A stretch of DNA of 64,000 nucleotides from Hominenteromicrobium mulieris. GTDB taxonomy: Bacteria; Bacillota; Clostridia; Oscillospirales; Acutalibacteraceae. This document shows, piece after piece, positions 18,555 to 27,650 of this stretch. Under the pieces are notes generated by a model. It searched no databases and had not been told where the DNA came from. It saw only the letters and a list, made by a program, of their open reading frames with translations. Where the stretch lies: the NCBI RefSeq assembly GCF_020687165.1, contig NZ_JAJEQC010000001.1; one strand, given 5' to 3'. Numbering within the stretch: the stretch's first letter is position 1; each line of letters opens with the position of its first letter. The translations under genes were made by a program, and so were the position numbers.

Positions 18555-18596
18555 GTTTATACCTTCTTTTAATTTGATTTTTGCACTAAAAGCGGG

Positions 18597-19169
18597 TCAT
18601 TGCCCGTAGATTTCCGGTTCGTTCTCGTCCTGCTCGTAGATTTCCACGTTCGTCTTGCCGTCCACAGCTTCCAAATGCACGGCGATGATCTCGCGTAGAG
18701 AGGTGGGGATATTCTTGCCCACAAAATCAGGGCGAATGGGCAGCTCGCGGTGACCGCGGTCGACCAAAACGACCAGCCGAATGCGCGCCGGCCGCCCGAA
18801 ACGGAACACCGCGTCGATCGCCGCGCGCACCGTGCGGCCCGTAAACAGCACGTCGTCCACCAAAATGACTTCCTTGTCGTTGAGGTCGACCGGAAGCGTC
18901 TGCGTGTTCACAGTCGGCAGGTCGTGCCGCTTTGTCAGGTCGTCACGGTAGAATGTAATATCCAGTGTGCAGGTTTGCACCTTTACACCGGTGTGCGTCT
19001 CAATGTTCGCCGCAATCTGCTCCGCAATCGGCACACCGCGCGTTTTGATGCCGATGAGCACCACGTTTTCGAGGTCGCGGCTTTTTTCAATGATTTCATA
19101 AGAAAGCCGCGTCAAAGCGCGCTTTACGGTAACATCGTCCATCAGCTGGGCTTTCAGCTTCATAGGCAT
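18597..19169 (-). CDS. pyrR: PyrR, pyrimidine attenuation regulator / uracil phosphoribosyltransferase
   Basis: A 190-residue type I phosphoribosyltransferase. VILVDDVLFTGRTVRAAID is the PRPP-binding loop and the sequence DITFYRDDLTKRHDLPTVN is typical of PyrR, not of Upp. With UMP bound, PyrR holds a conserved RNA hairpin and so favours terminator formation in pyrimidine-gene leaders; it also has weak Upp activity. A matching hairpin lies about 1 kb away in the leader of the uracil permease (20160-20195). The ATG at 19169 is 9 bases after AAAAGGA; other in-frame starts lie two codons either side. Confidence 0.92.
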   Translation of the reverse strand: MPMKLKAQLMDDVTVKRALTRLSYEIIEKSRDLENVVLIGIKTRGVPIAEQIAANIETHTGVKVQTCTLDITFYRDDLTKRHDLPTVNTQTLPVDLNDKEVILVDDVLFTGRTVRAAIDAVFRFGRPARIRLVVLVDRGHRELPIRPDFVGKNIPTSLREIIAVHLEAVDGKTNVEIYEQDENEPEIYGQ

Positions 19170-19246
19170 GCTTGTCAATCCTTTTTTAAACTCTTTGATT
19201 TATTGTAGCATTTCGGCGCTTTTCCGTCAAGACGCGTCTCTTTCGG

Positions 19247-19275
19247 TTGATTTTTGTCAAAGCGTGTGCTATGAT
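19247..19275 (+). promoter_or_regulatory. promoter of the first upp gene
   Basis: TTGATT (19247-19252), 17-base spacer, TATGAT (19270-19275). It is divergent from pyrR. Confidence 0.6.
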
Positions 19276-19336
19276 ATGCTTTGAAAATAAACGAAACAAG
19301 GCGGTGCGCCGTCTTACGGACTAAGGAAGGTCAAAC

Positions 19337-20002
19337 ATGGAAGCATATCTTTCCAATCTTACGGTTTTCAACCACCCGCTCATCAAGCACAAGGTCAGCC
19401 ACCTGTGCGACGTTAACACCGGCACCAAGGAATTCAGCGAACTCGTCAAAGAGCTTGCCATGCTTATGGGCTATGAGACACTCAAGGAGCTCAAAACGAA
19501 GGACGTGGAGATCCAGGCGCCGCTGCAGAAGATCATTACCCCGGTGCTTGCAGAGGATTTCACCATCGTTCCGATTCTGCGCGCCGGCCTCGGCATGGTA
19601 GACGGCCTGCGTGAGCTTTCGCCTACGGCAAAGGTCGGTCACATCGGCCTTTACCGCGACGAGGAAACCCTAAAGCCGATGACGTATTACTTTAAGCTTC
19701 CGGTCGATACCGCAGACGGCCCCGTCGTCGTTGTTGATCCGGCGCTTGCAACAGGCGGCAGCGCAGATGCAGCCATCCAGTTTTTAAAGGACGCAGGCTG
19801 CAAGAACATCAAGTTCATGTGCATTTTCGCGTCCGAAGTAGGCATCAAGCTGCTGTATGAAAAGCACCCGGATGTCAAAATCTACGCGGCAAACTACGCA
19901 CCCGGCCCGCTGAACGAGAACGGCTACATTCCCACCGCAGCCGGCGACGCAGGCGATCGCCTGTGCGGCACAGTCAGCTATAAACCGAATAAAAACCAGT
20001 AA
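19337..20002 (+). CDS. uracil phosphoribosyltransferase paralogue with altered base-binding loop
   Basis: A 221-residue Upp-family protein that would convert a pyrimidine base and PRPP to the nucleotide. The PRPP loop VVVDPALATGGSA (131-143) and VPILRAGLGMVDG (78-90) are intact. The uracil loop, normally GYI-PGLGDAGDR, reads GYIPTAAGDAGDR (197-208), and the segment before it has an extra APGP in NYAPGPLNENG. The second copy at 60.8 kb keeps the canonical loop. This one may therefore use another base or be less active. It lies next to the uracil permease but has its own promoter and terminator. The ATG follows AAGGTCAAAC. Confidence 0.82.
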   Translation: MEAYLSNLTVFNHPLIKHKVSHLCDVNTGTKEFSELVKELAMLMGYETLKELKTKDVEIQAPLQKIITPVLAEDFTIVPILRAGLGMVDGLRELSPTAKVGHIGLYRDEETLKPMTYYFKLPVDTADGPVVVVDPALATGGSADAAIQFLKDAGCKNIKFMCIFASEVGIKLLYEKHPDVKIYAANYAPGPLNENGYIPTAAGDAGDRLCGTVSYKPNKNQ

Positions 20003-20013
20003 TCCTTGTAAAC

Positions 20014-20050
20014 GTAAAAGCTCTTCGCATGGTTCGAAGAGCTTTTACTG
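20014..20050 (+). terminator. intrinsic terminator after upp
   Basis: GTAAAAGCTCTTCG pairs with CGAAGAGCTTTTAC, a perfect 14-bp stem. Confidence 0.75.
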
Positions 20051-20108
20051 TCTTGTGCGGCCTTTTTTGATGAATATTCACAAACTATTCACAAGTGCGC
20101 GAATTACG

Positions 20109-20137
20109 TTGACTTTCGTCGAATGTTGTGCTATAGT
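20109..20137 (+). promoter_or_regulatory. promoter of the uracil permease
   Basis: TTGACT (20109-20114), 17-base spacer, TATAGT (20132-20137), leaving a leader of about 210 bases. Confidence 0.75.
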
Positions 20138-20159
20138 TTAGTGTTGGAAAACGAAATAC

Positions 20160-20272
20160 GATCTTTAACCCCGATACTGTGATATTGGCAAGATTGACTC
20201 TTAATACGTCTTTACAGACGGCGTGCTGACAAGGCTCAAGCTCTGCCCATTTTACAGGCAGAGCTTTTCTTT
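20160..20272 (+). promoter_or_regulatory. PyrR-dependent attenuator in the permease leader
   Basis: At 20160-20195 the leader forms a hairpin: lower stem GATCTT/AAGATT, an internal TAA bulge, and upper stem CCGAT/ATTGG closing the loop with CTGTGA. This matches the PyrR binding-loop pattern (CNGNGA loop, purine-rich internal bulge). It is followed by an intrinsic terminator, AAGCTCTGCC (20238-20247) with GGCAGAGCTT (20257-20266) and TTCTTT. Binding loop then terminator upstream of a uracil permease, with pyrR 1 kb away, is the classical arrangement. The antiterminator fold was not worked out. Confidence 0.75.
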
Positions 20273-20355
20273 ATGCTCGGAAAAGCATAGGGGAGAAGAG
20301 AACGTGTTTTGGGGTAAGAAATGAAACCACGGTTCGGAAGAAAGGAAATGATTTC

Positions 20356-21831
20356 ATGAAGTTGATTTACGGCATCGAAGATAAGCCGAAGTTCAGCAAA
20401 ACACTGGTCTTCGCATTCCAGCAGATGATCGCCATCATGGCGGCTACGCTGCTCGTACCGCTGCTTGTCACCAGCTACGGCCTGCAGGCAGACGCCGCAG
20501 CCGCACTGTTCGGCGCGGGCATCGGCACCATCGTATACCTGTTCTGCACCAAGCGCAGAAGCCCGGTATTCCTCGGCTCCTCGTTCACCTTCCTCGGCGC
20601 GTATGCGGCTACAATCGGTCAGAATTACGGCTACTGGGGCATGCTCATCGGCGTTGCGTTCGCAGGCCTTGTTTACGTCATCATCGGTCTTGTCATCAAG
20701 GTCGTCGGCTCCGGTTGGGTCAATAAGCTGATGCCGTCCGTCATCATCGGGCCGATCGTCGCGCTCATCGGTCTGTCCCTCTCCGGCACGGCAACAAGCT
20801 GGATCATGGGCAACGGCGCGGCAGCTGTCGTATACGGCGAGACCTACAACTGGGCTGCCATCATCTGCGGCATCTTCACCTTCTTCATGATTGTCATTGC
20901 GTCCGTTAAGGGCTCCAAAACCGTCAAGCTCATTCCGTTTATCGTCGGCATCGGCGCGGGCTATGCACTTGCACTCGTCTTTACAATCATCGGTATGGCA
21001 ACGGGCACAGAGAGCCTCAAGCTCCTTTCCTTCCAGCCGTTCATCGATGCATTCGGCACATTCAGCATCACCAGCATCGTCGATTATCCGAAGTTCTTCT
21101 TCCTCAAAGCAATCGAGACGAACGGCCAGTATCCGCTTGATGCGGCTGCCATCGGCAACATCGCCATGATCTACATTCCGATCGGCGTCGTCGAGCTCGC
21201 ACAGCACATCGCTGACCACAAGAACCTCAGCACGGTTGTCAACCGCGACCTCATCGCAGACCCGGGCCTCGATAAGACCCTCATCGGCGACGGCCTCGGC
21301 TCCATTGTGGGCGCGTTCTTCGGCGGCTGTGCAAACACCACCTACGGCGAGTCCATCGGCTGCATCGCCATCACCGGCAACGCTTCCGTCGTTTCCATCC
21401 TCACCGCGGCACTCGGCTGCATGGTGCTTTCCTTCTTCACTCCGTTCGTCGTGCTCATTAACTCCATTCCGAAGTGCGTCATGGGCGGCGCGTGCATCGC
21501 GCTCTACGGCTTCATCGCCGTTTCCGGTCTCCAGATGCTCCACCGTGTTGATCTCGGCAACAGTAAGAACCTGTTCGTCGTCAGCTCCATCCTCGTCTGC
21601 GGCATCGGCGGTTTGTACTTCGGCTTCGGCACGAACAGCATCACCGGCGGCGCTCTGCTGAACATCACGTCTTTGGCTGTTGCCCTCATCGTCGGCATTG
21701 TCACGAACCTCATCGTCAATAACGGCAAGCTCAGCAGCGGCGAGGACGGTCTTAGCAGTGCAGCTTCCGAAATGGGAAAGGTAGACCCGGAAACCACCGA
21801 GATCCCCTCCCGTAAAAGCAAAAAGAAGTAA
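20356..21831 (+). CDS. uracil permease (NCS2 family)
   Basis: A 491-residue membrane protein of the nucleobase:cation symporter-2 family with the 14-helix UraA plan. VELAQHIADHKNLS holds the conserved Glu and His that contact uracil and proton, and GGCANTTYGESIG is the second substrate loop. The first helix motif QQMIAIMAATLLVPLLV is typical of uracil transporters, as against xanthine permeases. Expression is expected to fall when UMP is high through the PyrR attenuator just upstream. It works with the two upp products for uracil salvage. The ATG follows GGAAAGAAAGGAAATGATTTC. Confidence 0.92.
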   Translation: MKLIYGIEDKPKFSKTLVFAFQQMIAIMAATLLVPLLVTSYGLQADAAAALFGAGIGTIVYLFCTKRRSPVFLGSSFTFLGAYAATIGQNYGYWGMLIGVAFAGLVYVIIGLVIKVVGSGWVNKLMPSVIIGPIVALIGLSLSGTATSWIMGNGAAAVVYGETYNWAAIICGIFTFFMIVIASVKGSKTVKLIPFIVGIGAGYALALVFTIIGMATGTESLKLLSFQPFIDAFGTFSITSIVDYPKFFFLKAIETNGQYPLDAAAIGNIAMIYIPIGVVELAQHIADHKNLSTVVNRDLIADPGLDKTLIGDGLGSIVGAFFGGCANTTYGESIGCIAITGNASVVSILTAALGCMVLSFFTPFVVLINSIPKCVMGGACIALYGFIAVSGLQMLHRVDLGNSKNLFVVSSILVCGIGGLYFGFGTNSITGGALLNITSLAVALIVGIVTNLIVNNGKLSSGEDGLSSAASEMGKVDPETTEIPSRKSKKK

Positions 21832-21865
21832 TTCTTCAAAAAATAGCGTTAACTGAAATGCACAG

Positions 21866-21895
21866 CGCCCGGGCTTCACGGCTCGGGCGTTTTTC
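21866..21895 (+). terminator. intrinsic terminator after the permease
   Basis: CGCCCG (21866-21871) pairs with CGGGCG (21884-21889), followed by TTTTT. Confidence 0.8.
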
Positions 21896-21914
21896 TGTTG
21901 TAAAGGAATTCGAC

Positions 21915-21942
21915 TTGCTTTTTTCCCGTCATCCGATATAAT
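21915..21942 (+). promoter_or_regulatory. promoter of the VanY-like pseudoenzyme
   Basis: TTGCTT (21915-21920), 16-base spacer, TATAAT (21937-21942). Confidence 0.6.
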
Positions 21943-21975
21943 AATAAAAGATACCGAAAGAAAGGGGAGAGCACC

Positions 21976-22785
21976 GTGCGGAAACGAAAAAAATACAGCC
22001 CCATCCAAAAGCCGCATCCGCTGCATTTGGAGCGCATTATGAACCTAAAGCGTTGGACGGGCATTCTGCTTATCTGCGCCGCCGCTTTCATGGCGCTTGC
22101 ACTGTTTGTCATGTGGGGTTTGCCGGTGCTTTTCCCGCCCGAAGATCCGGAGGATTCCCTGCCGCAGGCCACCGTACTGCCCACCGCGTCCCCCGCTGCA
22201 AGCACGGAGGAAAACGACTTGCCTATGCTCGAGGACAGCGTGAATCTGTTCGTCATCAACGAAGACCACCCTGCGGACGCGGATTTCGCCCCCGAGGAGA
22301 CCGCCGAGTTTGACAGCGTCACGGTCGATGCCCGCATTGTGCCGGCACTCACCGCACTGTGCGATGCCGCAAAAGCAGACGGTGTCACGCTCAAGTTTTC
22401 CGGCGGCTATGTGTCCTATGCAGAGCAGGAAGCGCTTTATAACGCCGAAGTCGAGCGCCTTATCGCGGCAGGTTCCACCAAGATTATGGCGCGCGAAGAC
22501 GCAAAATCCACCGTGTCCGCGCCCGGCACAAGCGACCTGCAAAGCGGCCTGTGCATCACTGTGCAGGACGACCCCGCAACGTTTTCGACAACGGATACCT
22601 ACGGCTGGCTGCAAAGGAACATGGCGCATTACGGCTTTGTGTTCCGCTATCCCGCCGGAAAAGAGGACGAAACCGGAATTGAACGCAATGATCTTGTCCT
22701 GCGCTATGTCGGCACAGAGCACGCCGCCGCCATCCGCAGACTCTCCTTTTGCCTCGAAGAATACCTTCGCTACATCGGCGCCTAA
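21976..22785 (+). CDS. VanY-like M15B protein lacking zinc and catalytic residues
   Basis: A 269-residue relative of the VanY protein at 6873, with the same plan: basic leader, membrane helix (about 26-50), low-complexity linker, M15B domain, and the ending SFCLEEYLRYIGA matching MCLEEYVAFLKGD. The active site is gone: the zinc motif SEHHTGLAVD is SDLQSGLCIT (186-195, His and Asp lost), and EPWHYRYVG is NDLVLRYVG (238-246, Glu and His lost). The frame is intact and has a promoter and a ribosome site (AAAGGGGAG before a GTG start), so it is probably a maintained pseudoenzyme that binds peptidoglycan or a partner. Confidence 0.82.
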   Translation: MRKRKKYSPIQKPHPLHLERIMNLKRWTGILLICAAAFMALALFVMWGLPVLFPPEDPEDSLPQATVLPTASPAASTEENDLPMLEDSVNLFVINEDHPADADFAPEETAEFDSVTVDARIVPALTALCDAAKADGVTLKFSGGYVSYAEQEALYNAEVERLIAAGSTKIMAREDAKSTVSAPGTSDLQSGLCITVQDDPATFSTTDTYGWLQRNMAHYGFVFRYPAGKEDETGIERNDLVLRYVGTEHAAAIRRLSFCLEEYLRYIGA

Positions 22786-22849
22786 CGAAAAAAACGGATG
22801 CTTTCGGGAAGAAAAAGAAAAAAGTTTTCTGTTTTTTTTGAAAAAGACC

Positions 22850-22878
22850 TTGCATTTTAGAATTTTTTGTGCTAACAT
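22850..22878 (+). promoter_or_regulatory. promoter of rpmE
   Basis: TTGCAT (22850-22855), 17-base spacer, TAACAT (22873-22878). GTTAAC occurs twice at 22899-22916 in the short leader. Confidence 0.55.
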
Positions 22879-22952
22879 AATTAGCGCTATGTTTATGTGT
22901 TAACTTCGCTGTTAACCGACTAACCGCAGATCAACCGAAAGAGGTGACAGAT

Positions 22953-23153
22953 ATGAAGAATATACATCCGGACTATCAGGAAACGACCATTACCTGCGCA
23001 TGCGGCAATGTGATTCACACGCGTTCCACAAAGAAGGACATCCGCGTTGAAATTTGCTCCAAGTGCCATCCGTTCTTTACGGGTAAGCAGAAGCTGGTTG
23101 ATACAAGCGGTCGTGTTGATATGTTCAACAAGCGCTACGGTATCACGAAGTAA
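22953..23153 (+). CDS. rpmE: 50S ribosomal protein L31
   Basis: A 66-residue zinc-type (C+) L31: CACGNVIHTRST and CSKCHPFFTGKQ give the cysteine pairs that hold zinc, and VDTSGRVDMFNKRYG is the conserved end. L31 sits at the intersubunit bridge of the ribosome. The ATG at 22953 is 8 bases after AGAGG; a GTG three codons earlier falls inside the ribosome site and is unlikely. A terminator follows within 50 bases, so it is monocistronic. Confidence 0.95.
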   Translation: MKNIHPDYQETTITCACGNVIHTRSTKKDIRVEICSKCHPFFTGKQKLVDTSGRVDMFNKRYGITK

Positions 23154-23171
23154 ATTTATATGGATCGTTCA

Positions 23172-23204
23172 GGGCGGTGCTCTTTCGGGCATCGCCCATT
23201 TTTT
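23172..23204 (+). terminator. terminator of rpmE
   Basis: GGGCGGTGC (23172-23180) pairs with GCATCGCCC (23189-23197, one G-U pair), then TTTTTTC. Confidence 0.8.
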
Positions 23205-23252
23205 CTCCAAAGGCAAATCGCGTTCGTTTCAAAACAGAGGGGAGCGGTAAAA

Positions 23253-23876
23253 ATGGCAGAGTACAAAACCGTGCGGAAAAACGCGCAGGACCAGTTTGTG
23301 GAAAAGCGATCGCGTTTCATCGGCTATGCCTGCCCGGTGCAGACCGAGCAGGAGGCGCTCGATTTCATCACGTCCAAAAAATCCGAGCACTGGGATGCCA
23401 GTCACAACGTCTATGCGTATATCCTGCGCGACGGCACCATGCGCTTTTCGGATGACGGCGAGCCGCAGGGCACGGCCGGTATGCCGGTGCTGGATGTCCT
23501 GCGCAAAAGCGGCGTTACGGATGTCGTCACGGTCGCCACGCGCTATTTCGGCGGCATTCTGCTCGGGGGCGGCGGTCTCGTTCGTGCGTATTCGCACACC
23601 GCGTCCATCGCCCTGCAGGCGGCACAGATCATTACCATGCGCGAGTGCCTGCTGTTGTCGCTCACCTGCGATTACGGCCGGTACGGCCGCGTTGCATCGC
23701 TTGTTCCGGAATGCGGCGGCGTGACGGACGACACGGTCTTTGAGGAAAAAGTCACCGTTAAATTCCATTTGGCGCCCGAGCTGCTCGGCACATTCCGCAA
23801 AAAACTTGCGGATGCCACAAACGGGCAGGTCGATGTGACAGAAGACGGAAAAAAATTTTTTGAATTTGAAGAATAA
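23253..23876 (+). CDS. YigZ/IMPACT family protein
   Basis: A 207-residue protein of the YigZ (UPF0029/IMPACT) family. KRSRFIGYACPVQTEQEALD, HNVYAYILRDGTMRFSDDGE and TRYFGGILLGGGGLVRAYS are the family blocks, and the C-terminal ferredoxin-like domain (from about residue 135) is complete. Eukaryotic IMPACT modulates the Gcn2 kinase; the bacterial role is not settled. The ATG follows GGGGAGCGG. Placed between rpmE and dnaG with no clear functional link. Confidence 0.88.
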   Translation: MAEYKTVRKNAQDQFVEKRSRFIGYACPVQTEQEALDFITSKKSEHWDASHNVYAYILRDGTMRFSDDGEPQGTAGMPVLDVLRKSGVTDVVTVATRYFGGILLGGGGLVRAYSHTASIALQAAQIITMRECLLLSLTCDYGRYGRVASLVPECGGVTDDTVFEEKVTVKFHLAPELLGTFRKKLADATNGQVDVTEDGKKFFEFEE

Positions 23877-24001
23877 AAGAAGTAATTTCGCCGTTTGCGG
23901 CGTATATAATACTATGAGGGCAAAAATCAGGGCGTTTTGCTCCGAGCTTTGCCCGTAATCCCAACGGCATCGCGCCGGCGGTCACGAAAGGGGGCGGTGG
24001 A

Positions 24002-25774
24002 ATGCCGTTGCCGGAGTCCTTTATGCAGGACTTAAAATCGCGCTGCGACATTACAGACATCGTTTCCTCGTATGTCAACCTAAAGCGGCGCGGCAAAAAC
24101 ATGGTGGGACTGTGTCCCTTCCACAACGAAAAATCACCGTCCTTCAACGTCTACCCGGAGAATAACTCGTTTTACTGTTTCGGCTGCGGCGCGGGCGGCG
24201 ATGTCATCACATTCATCCGTAAGATTGAAAATCTCGATTACATCGAGGCCGTGAAAATGCTCGCGGACCGCGTGGGGCTGCAAATGCCGGAGCAGGGCGT
24301 GGACGATTCCATGAGCCGCCTGCGTCAGCGCGTGCTGGAAATCAACCGCGAATCCGCCCGCTTTTTCCACAGCGCGCTTTTAAGCCCGGAGGGTAAGCCG
24401 GGGCTTGATTATTTCGCGCGCAGACGCCTGCCCATGAAAATGATCCGCCATTTCGGGCTCGGCTGGGCGCCGGAAAGCCGCTTTGCGCTCGTTAATCACC
24501 TGCGCTCCAAGGGCTATTCCGAGCGCGAGATGATTGCGGCGAACGTCGCGGTGGAGACGCGCTCCGGCCGCGCGATGGATCGTTTCCACGCACGCGTCAT
24601 GTTTCCTATCATTGATCTGCGCGGCAACGTGGTCGCGTTCGGCGGGCGCATTTTGACAAACGAAAAGCCGAAGTACATAAATACATCGGATACCCCGGTC
24701 TACCACAAGAGCAGCGGTCTTTTCGCGATGAATTTTGCAAAAAACGCGCTCGAAAACGACCGCATCATTTTGGCTGAAGGCTATATGGACGTCATCTCGC
24801 TGCACAAAGCGGGCATTGAAAACGCCATTGCGTCGCTCGGCACGGCACTCACCGCAGAGCAGGCGCGCATCATTGCCCGCTATGCGAAAGAGGTCGTCAT
24901 TTGCTACGATTCCGACGAAGCCGGTCAAAAGGCCGCACAGCGCGCCATTCCCATTCTGCGCGGCGCAGGGCTTTTGGTGCGCGTCATGGCCGTGCCCGGC
25001 AACAAAGACCCGGACGAGTTCATCAACGCATGCGGTGATGAAGGCGCGGCGCGTTTCCGTAGGCTCATTGAGCAAAGCGGCAACGATGTGGAATACCGCC
25101 TTGCAAAGCTGAAAAGCGGGTATGATTTAAGCAACGAAAACGGGCGTATTCAATACCTGATGGCCGCCGTAGAGCTGCTGGCGGGCCTTGAAAACGCCAT
25201 TGAGCGCGACGTGTACGTCAGTCGCCTTTCGCAGGAATTGAATGTTGACAAAAACGCCATTTTGCAGCAGATGTCCGTTTCCGTGCGCAAAAAAGCGCGT
25301 GCGGCGCAGCGGCAGCAGCAAAGGGACATGACGGAGCAGCTTTCCGCGCGGCGCGATACCGTAAACCCCGAAAAGCGCCGCTATGTCCGCGTGGCCAACG
25401 CCGAAGAGCGGCTCATCGCGTGCCTTTTCCACAATAATGACCTCGCACAGAGCCTGAACCGCCGCGTGCCGCCCGAAAAATTCGTGACGGCGTTCAATCG
25501 CCGGTTATATCAGAGCCTCCTGGGCAAGATTATAAACGAAGAAACGGTCACATCACCGCAGATTACAGACTTTTCGGCGGAATGTACGCCGGACGAAATG
25601 GGCCGCCTTGCGAAGATTGTGCAGGAAAACGCCGGCATCACCGCCAAAGACGCGGAAGAATACGTGCAGATCATTTTGAGCGAAGGCGCGTTGACCGATA
25701 CCGATAAGGTGCGTGGTGCGAACCCCGCCGACCTGCAGGCGCAGCTCGATGCACTGCGCAAACAGAAAAAATAG
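24002..25774 (+). CDS. dnaG: DNA primase
   Basis: A 590-residue DnaG that makes RNA primers at the fork. Order of domains: CHC2 zinc finger with C38, H41, C59 and C62 (CPFHNEKSPSF ... FYCFGCGAGGDV), the RNA-polymerase-like core with DRFHARVMFPI and TOPRIM motifs LAEGYMDVISLH and CYDSDEAGQKAA, then the helicase-binding C-terminal region (about residues 450-590). It lies directly before rpoD, the usual Firmicute dnaG-rpoD macromolecular synthesis pair. A TATAAT at 23905-23910 may serve as -10, with a poor -35. The ATG follows AAGGGGGCGGTGGA. Confidence 0.95.
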   Translation: MPLPESFMQDLKSRCDITDIVSSYVNLKRRGKNMVGLCPFHNEKSPSFNVYPENNSFYCFGCGAGGDVITFIRKIENLDYIEAVKMLADRVGLQMPEQGVDDSMSRLRQRVLEINRESARFFHSALLSPEGKPGLDYFARRRLPMKMIRHFGLGWAPESRFALVNHLRSKGYSEREMIAANVAVETRSGRAMDRFHARVMFPIIDLRGNVVAFGGRILTNEKPKYINTSDTPVYHKSSGLFAMNFAKNALENDRIILAEGYMDVISLHKAGIENAIASLGTALTAEQARIIARYAKEVVICYDSDEAGQKAAQRAIPILRGAGLLVRVMAVPGNKDPDEFINACGDEGAARFRRLIEQSGNDVEYRLAKLKSGYDLSNENGRIQYLMAAVELLAGLENAIERDVYVSRLSQELNVDKNAILQQMSVSVRKKARAAQRQQQRDMTEQLSARRDTVNPEKRRYVRVANAEERLIACLFHNNDLAQSLNRRVPPEKFVTAFNRRLYQSLLGKIINEETVTSPQITDFSAECTPDEMGRLAKIVQENAGITAKDAEEYVQIILSEGALTDTDKVRGANPADLQAQLDALRKQKK

Positions 25775-25809
25775 GAACGTTATGCTTTAAAACAGAATGG
25801 AGATAAAAA

Positions 25810-25829
25810 GGCAGCGTGCAGACGCTGCC
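25810..25829 (+). promoter_or_regulatory. perfect hairpin in the dnaG-rpoD spacer
   Basis: GGCAGCGT (25810-25817) pairs with ACGCTGCC (25822-25829) around GCAG. There is no T-run, so it is more likely an RNA-processing or stability element than a terminator. Confidence 0.45.
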
Positions 25830-25868
25830 GAGGGAATAAGGGAAAACACAGGAAAGGTATGATAAACT

Positions 25869-26966
<1,098 letters not shown>

Positions 26967-26989
26967 TCCCGAAAGGATAGGCACATACC

Positions 26990-27430
26990 ATGCACATGAC
27001 ACTGGAAGCGGACTACGCAGTCCGCATCGTGGAATTTTTGGCCGTGAACCCCGGGCGCGCAGATGCCAAAACGATCTCGGAGCGCACAAGCGTCACGCTG
27101 CGCTTTACGCTGAAGATTCTGCGCACGCTCGTTTCGGACGGCATCGTGCGCTCGTATAAGGGCGCAAAGGGCGGCTATGAGCTTGCAAAGCCGCCGAAGG
27201 AGATCACGCTGCGCAGCGTGATCGAGGCGGTGGAGGGGCCGTATATGATTTCCCGCTGCCAGGGCGATGCGTACAGCTGCCAGCGCACCTCGTGCCGTTT
27301 GCATCACATCTACGGTGAGGTCTCGCAGCTTGTGCGCAATAAGCTGGAGTCCTACACGTTCGCGTCCATCTGTGCCTGCGAGGATACCGAGGCGGACGAA
27401 AAAGGCGAGGGGAAAGAGGCAGAAACGTAA
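26990..27430 (+). CDS. Rrf2 family regulator with Fe-S type cysteines
   Basis: A 146-residue Rrf2 protein, 23 bases downstream of rpoD. The N-terminal winged helix (residues 1-70: MTLEADYAVRIVEFLAV, SVTLRFTLKILRTLVSDGIV, KGAKGGYELAKPP) is standard. It has C90, C97 and C102 with H105/H106 (SRCQGDAYSCQRTSCRLHHI), the spacing used by IscR for a [2Fe-2S] cluster, plus two more cysteines near the end. It is probably a redox- or iron-sensing regulator; its target genes are not shown by context. ATG 26990 or the ATG two codons later may be used. Confidence 0.85.
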   Translation: MHMTLEADYAVRIVEFLAVNPGRADAKTISERTSVTLRFTLKILRTLVSDGIVRSYKGAKGGYELAKPPKEITLRSVIEAVEGPYMISRCQGDAYSCQRTSCRLHHIYGEVSQLVRNKLESYTFASICACEDTEADEKGEGKEAET

Positions 27431-27549
27431 GCGAATCCGCGTAAAAGTACACGCAAGTACATACTTAAAACGCAATCATTCGTTTTGAAAGTGGCTTTCG
27501 CTTTTTAACTTAATTTCTTCGGCATCCAAAATTCAACATAAACAAAACA

Positions 27550-27598
27550 AAAACCTTCCCGGTTTCGTTTCCGTTTGGAAACCGGGAAGGTTTTGCGT
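27550..27598. terminator. bidirectional terminator between rrf2 and the lipoprotein gene
   Basis: A perfect 17-bp stem (27550-27566 with 27578-27594) has A-runs before and T-runs after, so it can serve both convergent genes. A weaker GAAAG/CTTTC hairpin with a T-run lies at 27487-27507. Confidence 0.85.
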
Positions 27599-27650
27599 GT
27601 TTTTAAGCGGTATGAACGCTGTGAGACTCTGCACGGGCAAGAGCTACGGT

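Noticed and set aside
20060..20355. Purine riboswitch before the permease
   Set aside because: The purine aptamer core is absent; the leader fits a PyrR attenuator.
20236..22026. A 596-codon open frame antisense to the uracil permease
   Set aside because: Its product is a low-complexity acidic string and the plus-strand permease is unmistakable.
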